DNA of 63,343 nucleotides from a virus. The translations under genes and the position numbers were made by a program. This document shows, one piece after another, positions 43,301-52,300 of this stretch. A model generated the notes under the pieces. The model saw nothing but the letters and a program-made list of their open reading frames with translations. It did not search any database and was not told the origin of the DNA. Where the stretch lies: IMG/VR virus record IMGVR_UViG_3300027749_002909, positions 1 to 63,343 of that record; one strand, 5' to 3'. Positions within the stretch are counted from its first letter, which is position 1. Each line of letters begins with the position of its first letter.

Positions 43301-46300
43301 ACCGGTAGCATATCCAATGTGTAGTACTGTATCAGTGGCATTGATGAAATCAAAGCAATTGTACAAGCCAAAAACACTTGGTAGTAATGGTGTGAAATAA
43401 CTAATACCCGATGCTTGTGGGTTAGCTATATAACCTTCTAACGTTGAGTCTGCTAAAGTTTTTCCCAAACGTTCAAATATTATATTGGTATTTCTAGCCC
43501 AAAAGTAATAAACAGGAGTAAGTGTACCTTCGGCATTTATGATACTCTCTATCACATAGTTATCAATATTATAAGGCGTTCCTGGACCTTGATATTGTGC
43601 AGGAGGAACATTGCTTGCTATCCAAGAATATACTGTTACTGTACTTCCCGGAAACACTCTGCCCCAATACTTGCTATTATATACAATATCATTTTGATGA
43701 TAATTAATAAAGCGAGAGTTAGCTGTGTTGAACCAAAGCTGACCAACTTTATCAGCTACCCACACTAAACCAGATTGAGTGTTACCTGAATTGTTATATC
43801 CTGCAGGATCAACATTTGATACAACATCAATGTTTTCTGCTACTGCACCTAATAATTTTCCCTGAAGTGGATCAATATAATCTAAATTTTCTAATGTGTT
43901 ATTGGTAGTTGCGCTAAACAATTGAATATTTGCAATTCCATTAATATCTACAATAGCAGATGAACTTCTATACACTGTCCAATCAGGATTGTTACTAGCA
44001 CTAATATAAGTTACTACCTGACCATTGGTATCATTCGCATTAGTAGTAGGACTAAAGTTAGTTGCGCCCACTACCACACGATTTTCATTAAAATCCAATG
44101 CTGAACCATAGTAGGGTTGTGAACCGTAGTCTAGATCTTTTGCATTTGTACTTTGTGCATATACAAACTTACCTGGATTATCTAAATTTTCATTATACGC
44201 TGACAAATAATCAAACATATATACTGCACCTGCATTAGTGAACGTATCTGTCCACTGAGTTGCATTATTGTCAAAAACAGTATCGTTATCTATCTCATCA
44301 TCAGTAAAGTCAAATGTAGTTGCTGCATATCTAGTGCCAACTGGTGCACTTACTACGATTGATCCAGAAGTACCAAATTTAACGACAGTACCAAATTGAG
44401 TGCGGCCTTGTAAATGAGGGCTATTAATTTTTTGTGTTTGCTTATATAAAACTACACCCATCTCACCTAAAGTATCGCTATCTAATATAGTTAACGATAG
44501 TTTACTTCCAGCAACTCCAAGAGCAATATCAACCAATGTTATTATTAATTTTCCGTTAGTCGCTGCTGCATATACATTAATAATTGAACTTAAATTGATT
44601 GCGTTTGCTGCGGTAGTAGCATCACCAATTGGTAGTGTAACTTGAAACCCATTCAATAAAATTGTTCTAGGTGTAGTTATGTTACAGTTTGCTGTACCAA
44701 TAATGATACCGTATTTTTCACCACCGTTGGTATATCTATGCACAGCACCTTCGTAGTTTTGTTCAGATAATTCAAACGGTGCTCCAACTAATATTTCATT
44801 TGCAAATGTATTAGTATCAACACTTGTACCAAACTGTACACCAATTCTAGGTGTTTCTTCGTTAGTTAATGTCTGAGCTAATGTAAATTCACTACTACCT
44901 ACATTTATTATATCACCCGCATTTAATGTAGGGGTTAGCCCGCTATAGACATTTAATATTGACCCCACAACTGCATACATATTATCTTCTAATAGAGTTC
45001 CGTTAACTGTTAGATACAACGGGGATATTTGACCGGTTGCGGTCATTGTTCCTGTAGAATTAGTTAATGTTAAAGTATCACCGTCTCTAGTCAATGATAG
45101 TGTAATAGTTGAACCAGAAATAAGTTTTACATAATATACTATATTAGCAGCTACTCCACCGTAAGGTGTGCCTGTAAATACGATTGGTGTTCCAGTAGCA
45201 CCGTCAGTTAACCCTGATACACTTCCCAATGTAATTGCATTACTTGATATAGAATTTGCTGTGGTTGATAATGTTGATGGTGTAAACGCTAATTGGAATG
45301 TTAATGGAGTATATGCTTGGCTGCTAGTCTGTGCTTCAAAGTTTTGAGATGTTCTTGCAAAAATATATGTGTATCCATAATTCTCAATAGTAGTATCGTA
45401 ATTTTGGTCGGGTGCGCCAACTACAACAGTGTCACCGTAGTAGTCAGTGACTAGTGAATATCCAAAATTATCTCCCGATACTAGTCCCGCAACAGTTAAA
45501 ATATTTACGAGTTCATACAATTTGGTTATAGTTGATTGACGATATACATAAACTCTATTACTTTCAATATCAGAAATGTATAGCCATTTCTTATCACCGG
45601 ACATACTTGTTGAACTACCCCAATTTCCGATAGTATTTGGAGCAACAATAGTTTGAAGTAATGAAACAGTGTCAACTAGTGTATTAGTAATTAGTTGATA
45701 GACATAAACATTAGGTGTTATTGTAGGTTCAGATATAACAAACAAATCATCGGCATATGAAATATATGAACCAAATGATACTCCGTGTGCAATAGTTTGT
45801 ACTACACGATAAGAATCTGTAATATTGTCGTAGGTATAGCGATACACTTCACCTGCTGCACTATCACCTATTAGGTAACCCATTTTAGAAGTATATGCTA
45901 CTGCACTACCAAATGTTTGACTGTTATTTCTTAAAATCTCTTTGTCATATTGATAGTTTAAAGTCTTACGATAAACAGCCCAGCTACCATCGTTATTGGT
46001 ATCAACCCATACTTTTAATTTATTAAATTCGTTGTCTAACAAAGGTAAGTTAATTATTTCAGGTGCAGTAGCAACACGCTGACTTTGCATTCTGAAACCA
46101 ATACCTAAACCAGTTATATTAATTGTGTTAGGATCAAGTGATAAGTTAATAATAACTCTAAAAGGATCTACAACACCGGCTACAATATAATAATTATTGA
46201 TACTTGCATTAAAATTGGCAATAGCAAAAATTTGATAAGTTTTTAATGTATGTGCTTGACCAAAAGTAATAGTTACCGTGCCATTTAAATTGTTCTGAGC

Positions 46301-49300
46301 ATTAACTATAGAACCCAAGCTAGCAGGGGTATATACTTGCCAGTCAGCCAAATAATTAGCTAACCAAACGTAATCACGCACATAAAATTGACTTATTGGA
46401 ATTACAGTACCGCTAGAATTTCTAGCAGTTGCCAATCCAGAGTAAAAATAACTAGCCATTTTAACGTCATTGTAATTTACATATCCGGCTGTAGGATACA
46501 ACGATGACAATTGAGTATTAGATATAGTAGGTAGAATATCTACTGTATTGATTGGTCTACCATAGTTGAACACTGAGTACAATGGCACTTCTTGCTGTAC
46601 CCCTTCGTTATATACTCCAGCAGTTAGTCCAACTATTGACGGATTACCAGTCAAGTCTGGTTGACTTAATCTGAACTCTATAAAATTATTGTTTAATACT
46701 CCGCCAAATTCTCCTGACTTAATAGCCCAGTTTTCATATATGTCGTAGTTAATTCCACCCTGTGGTAGATTAGCACCTTTAAACGCACTTGCTGCATTTA
46801 AGGTACCCTTCTCTTTTATCATGTTTTTGTAAACATTGACTTGAGTTATATCTGTTAAATCGGCCAATGCCATGTAGTCTCTTGGACGATATCCAATTAA
46901 ACTGAAACTTAGTAAGTCTGCATCGTTTTCCAAGTTAGCTTTATCAGTATCATAATATAGTGTGCTTTCGTATGAACGAGTACTGCTGTTAGGTAATAAT
47001 CCTTTTTGAATTTCGGCATAAGGAGTTTCTTTCCACTCACGCTCATTGAATACTTCTTGTGCTTGAATGATACTTAATGCTGCCCAATATCTATTTTTAT
47101 ACCGAACAATAGCCCCTTTGGTGTATTTTATTTCCTTGACCCACTCTGTTATATTATCTTGGTTTAAGATAAAGCCGGCAGCATCAACAGTACCGTTCCA
47201 GTCAGCAGATTTTGCGCCACGTAAATAAACTCTATACTGGCGTAAGCCTGTAACTAAGTTATAAATTATATCGTTGAATAAAGTTACGTTGTTAAAAACA
47301 ATACCGTGTTCAATGTTACTGATATTAAATTGTCCATAAGAAATACTATCACCCACATTCAACGGTGTTGCTGCAAACGCAGTATTTTGACGTAAGATTA
47401 ATAAATCCCTAGATTGTATAGGGTATAAATTTTGATTTAGTACAAAATTAGTTTCTCTTAGTGTCAATGGTTGAACAATATGACTATCTTTATCAATACT
47501 TAACGTATTGGCTGCTGGATTAATTGTAGCAATACTTCCAACTTCCCAGCCAATTTGCGCCCAATATAAAAATTCGGCAACCATTTGAGGCCAGTTGATT
47601 GGGATACCGTTTTCAATTTCTTCAAATTTTACCCCTTGACTTTCTAAATATTTTCCATAACTATTCAAAAAGGTTGCAACTTGTTGCACATTATAAAATT
47701 CAGTACCGTAAGGAATCAGTGCAACTTTGTCGTAGAAATCTCTAGCTAATACTGCTGATAAGTTTTCTATTGATACCTTATCAGTATTATTATTAATCTT
47801 GGGAACTAGTGTAGTAAAGTACGCATTGGTCTGCGAATTACCATATACTTTAAAGCCGTTTTCTGTAATTTGAATAGCCACCGAACTATAAACAATTCTA
47901 TCAAACGGTTGATTTTCATATAATAATACCCCGTAACTTTCGTCAGGTATTAATAAAGAACTGTTGTTGCTATTTGCAGAACTCTTTTCAACATAGAATT
48001 TCAATAGATTTTTATCACTAAATCCAGCCAAACGATAGACTAAACGAACATCTAAATTATCTAACAATGTAGTAATGTTTGCAGTTGCATCAATACCAAC
48101 TTGTTTTTCAAAATCAACAATCCAGTTAATGTAACTGGTTGCAGGAGTACCATTTCCGTAAATTGCTACATCAGCGACTACTAAATGACTTCTATCATTT
48201 ACTAAATATTGATTAAATTCTACGTTGTATTTGTAATTGTCAACATCAACGCCTAAGTTAAAAAACTCTGCTGGTTTAGTCAATGCTAATATACGCATCA
48301 AGTCAAATGGCCATGTGCTACTTCTGCGATAGCTGAATTCTGCGGGACCTACATCGCCAACTTTCCAATCACGGTTAAATGTATTTTGATTATAGTTACC
48401 CAATATAGAAACAAAAGGTGATACTAAATTACCGGCTGAATCAACTGGTAGTACTTTTAATAATTGAGGGCGAACAAATCTAGGCAATACTATAGGATTA
48501 CCATTGTTCCAATCTATACCCGCTGCTAAATCTCCCCATAGCACTAAGTTTTCACTAGTGTAGGGTGCTGCACCATATCTAGCAGTCCACCAACTTGGTT
48601 GCTTAGTAAATCCTAACATTTCCCAGGGAGTTACATTTGGGGTAGATGTATCATAATAGTATAGATATAATCCTCTAAAATAACCTTGTTCAATTGGTTG
48701 TTGATTTATCTTGTTACCACTGTCTCTGTAATTGAAAGTATATTGATTATTTCTATTATATACTTGTCTCTTGTAATCAATGCGGTTTTCACCAACCCAA
48801 TTTAAAAATGATTCAGAATATATTTGTAAAAATTCATCGTATGAATAACCAGTGTCTCTGAAAAATCCCGGTAACACTTCATATAGTTGTACCGGAATAA
48901 CGTTACTTAATTTTAAATTATTGTAAACACGAGTCTCGTATTCTAATAAAACTTGATCTCTATAATCATTTAACTGACCGGTTGTTGTGTTATAAGTACC
49001 GTATAATTTATTGTATGAGCCATCATGACCTACAATAAAGTATGTTTCTGGAGTATATGCAGTATCAAGTGTAATGCTTGGTATAGTAGCAGGGAACAAA
49101 CCCAATTTAGTGGGAGTATTTGGTACATAACTACCGTATGTTTGATTATACTCGTTGATTGTAATAATGTCATTGGCTAATAAATCTAAAGTAACAGTCA
49201 ATGATGGACTGTTAGTACTTACTGTATAATCAATCCCAGTAGTCAATTGTGTTACTGAAGTAACACCGTCGGTTGTTCTTGTTAAGTATACTAATACACC

Positions 49301-52300
49301 ATAATAATTTGATGTAGTAAAATTATATATTCTGCTCAACGGATAGATACTAGTGTCTAATGTGTTAGCAAATGAATACGTATTGGAAATGAACGGTGCC
49401 TTTGACGGAACCATGTCGCTCCAGAAAAACGACTGACTATCAGATTTAGATGCTGCTATCTTATCCATTGCCCCGTCAAAAATTTGTGCCGGCGTAACCG
49501 CAGTTGCGTATGGTGTTTTATTAACTGTATCAATCAATAAGTTTTTAAAATTTACATACTGTCTGCTGTTGTATAACAACGAATTAAACAAATTGTGATT
49601 TTGTTTACGCAAGAAAGTTCCGGGGAGTACCAAGCTGGCACTATTTTGAATAATTCTAGTTCCCCATGGAACCAAGTTACCCAAATCACGATAATTGTTT
49701 GAACCAAATACAATACCAGTTGTATTTGGATTGTTGAAGAATATACTTTGATATTGTCCTCGTATGTCACCGACACTTGCTGTAGTGATATCTTCATTCA
49801 ATGGATTGTTGCTTAAGTTAGTAGGTACTTGATAATAACCAGTTGCGCTAACTTGGTCGCTCAAAACAAGAATTTGAATTACTGTGCTAACTGCATCAAT
49901 TGTAGGTATTAATACCTTAGTTGAATTTTCAGTTACTGTTACTGTGTATAGAGTTGAATCAAGATATGTATTATTCACATATACTTGTACAGTAGGCCAG
50001 TTAGTTGAACTAGAACTAACCGGAGCAACATCACACGTAAACTCATTTACCGGTGATACAATGGTCCAGTCAAAATCAAAAATTTGATATTGTACGCTGG
50101 GTGAAACCGCAGTTTGCCAACCCAATTCTCTTACAAAGTCTACTCGTGATTGATAGTTATAGACATATCCGGTGTTTACTTTTTGTGTTATTGGTGTTGT
50201 TCCTGTAACATAATTAAACGTTTGAGAATTCAATGTTACGTCAAAACTTATGTCACCCACGTTAGCTACTGCACTATAACGAATGGGGAATCCTAATACA
50301 GAATCATTTGCACCAATACCCAAACCATATGAGAATAATGTACTACCAATAAATGATGTACCTACATACACTAATTTGTCGCCAAAACTTATCCCGTTGT
50401 GGTCAAATATATCAAATCTAGGTGCTTGATTAATTTGTGTTTTTTGTTGCCCTGCATACCAGTTAACACCATTAAAGTAAAAATCTTTACCCCTGTTATA
50501 GTAACCGCGATAGATTGCAGTTTGCTCATCTGGTAAAACTGCTCCATCTTCTGCTTCAGTCAATGTAATTACTGGAATAGAAGATGTGCTAATTGTAGAA
50601 AAGCGAGAAACATAAATTTTGTTTCTTACTTCTATGTTTGTATCTGCTGCGAATACAACTCTTGAACCATCAAACAATGAGTAATTGTCTAGGGTAGTAT
50701 CCGCAGATACTACTGACGCTACTGAGGTTGCAGCAATAATTGATTGGTTATCCCATGATACAGTTATTACAGTATTATATCCAACAGTAGTTACATTGGT
50801 TATATAAGTAACTCTAGGCAATACTTCTGTACTATCAGTGATATATTGACCTGCTTCAAACAATCCAAAAACATCAGTACTAGGTATTGTAATAGTAGTG
50901 CTATATGGATAGATAGAGGTAGACATTGTACCACTACCATTAACCAATACAAATGCACTACCCTGTTTTGTAGTAGATATTGTTACAGTATTACCTGATA
51001 TACCAGTAATATAATATTTGGTTCCTGAAACAATATTACCAAAAACACTTCCACCAAATGTTATCGTATCGTTTACAAATAATCCGTTAACGGAACTTAA
51101 TGCCACTTGATTAACTAATGAATACGTGTTGGTTGCTGTTACTGTAGTTACAGCACCTGTTACAGGGGCAATCACTGCATTATATGCAGTGTATCCAGCA
51201 GTATCCGGATAGTAGTTAGCTTGTCCTGCAACTAGACTAAATGCATCTGTTGTTCGTGTATCTATAAAGTCTATTGGATTTTTACCCAAAGCCCCTGCAT
51301 CAAACATTCTAAGATTTGGATAGAATTCAATGATGGGCCGTTTTGCTTTATTTGCATCTACCGTATATGTAGAAACCAATAATGGATTATTATTGTATGC
51401 TGCGCTTGCATTAATAACATCAATATGAAACCAACGATTGCTTCTTGACCAGGCATTTCTATTAATTGCATTTCTGGCAATTGTGATATATTCGGGTGTT
51501 ATTGGTATATATAGATTGGAATCATAATTACCCACATCGTATGCAGTAGTATCGTATGGTATGTATGCACTTTCTGAAAATTGACCCGGTGAGACTAGTG
51601 TTGCAACTGGTATTAACTCAATTGCAGTTCCTACACCTTCAACATAGTATTCAACATTATTGAAACTTGCGGGAAATATATCTCCCTGAAATAAAACTTT
51701 TAAACCATTGGTGAATACTACTCCATTAGATGCAGTATAATTAGTTTTTCCTAAAATATCAGTTATAACATTAATTTGATTTGTTTTATTATTTTGAATT
51801 AAATTAATAATCCCTACTTTGTTAGGAGAAGTACCGTCTTGGTAATACAGTGTGTCAAGTATAGCACTGTTATAAGGAACTAGAGAAATAAAGCCTGCAG
51901 TATTTCTATAAAATCTTCTGTTTATCCATTCAGTTCCAAATGAAGGTATTATGTTTTGATTTGTAGGGATAACTCCTGCAGGGGTTAGCTGAATTATAGG
52001 GTTATCAATTTCACCTATTAGAGTAATAGTATAAAAATTAGCATTTACTTCGCTATAAAAACCACCTTCATAGTTATTATAATTTGCAGAAGATCCGGGA
52101 TAGTCAGTTGCTTCATTATATGCAACGCCACCGTCTTGATCGTACAATGTTTGATCGTAAAACTTTTGAACATACCCGGATTCGTTTTCAACTCCTGTGT
52201 TATAAAACATAACGGTTAATCCGTCTAATGCAGTTACTCCGTCAATACCCCCAATAGAATTCACTAAAGCACCGTTAACTTCACTAAAAGGTAAAGTAGA

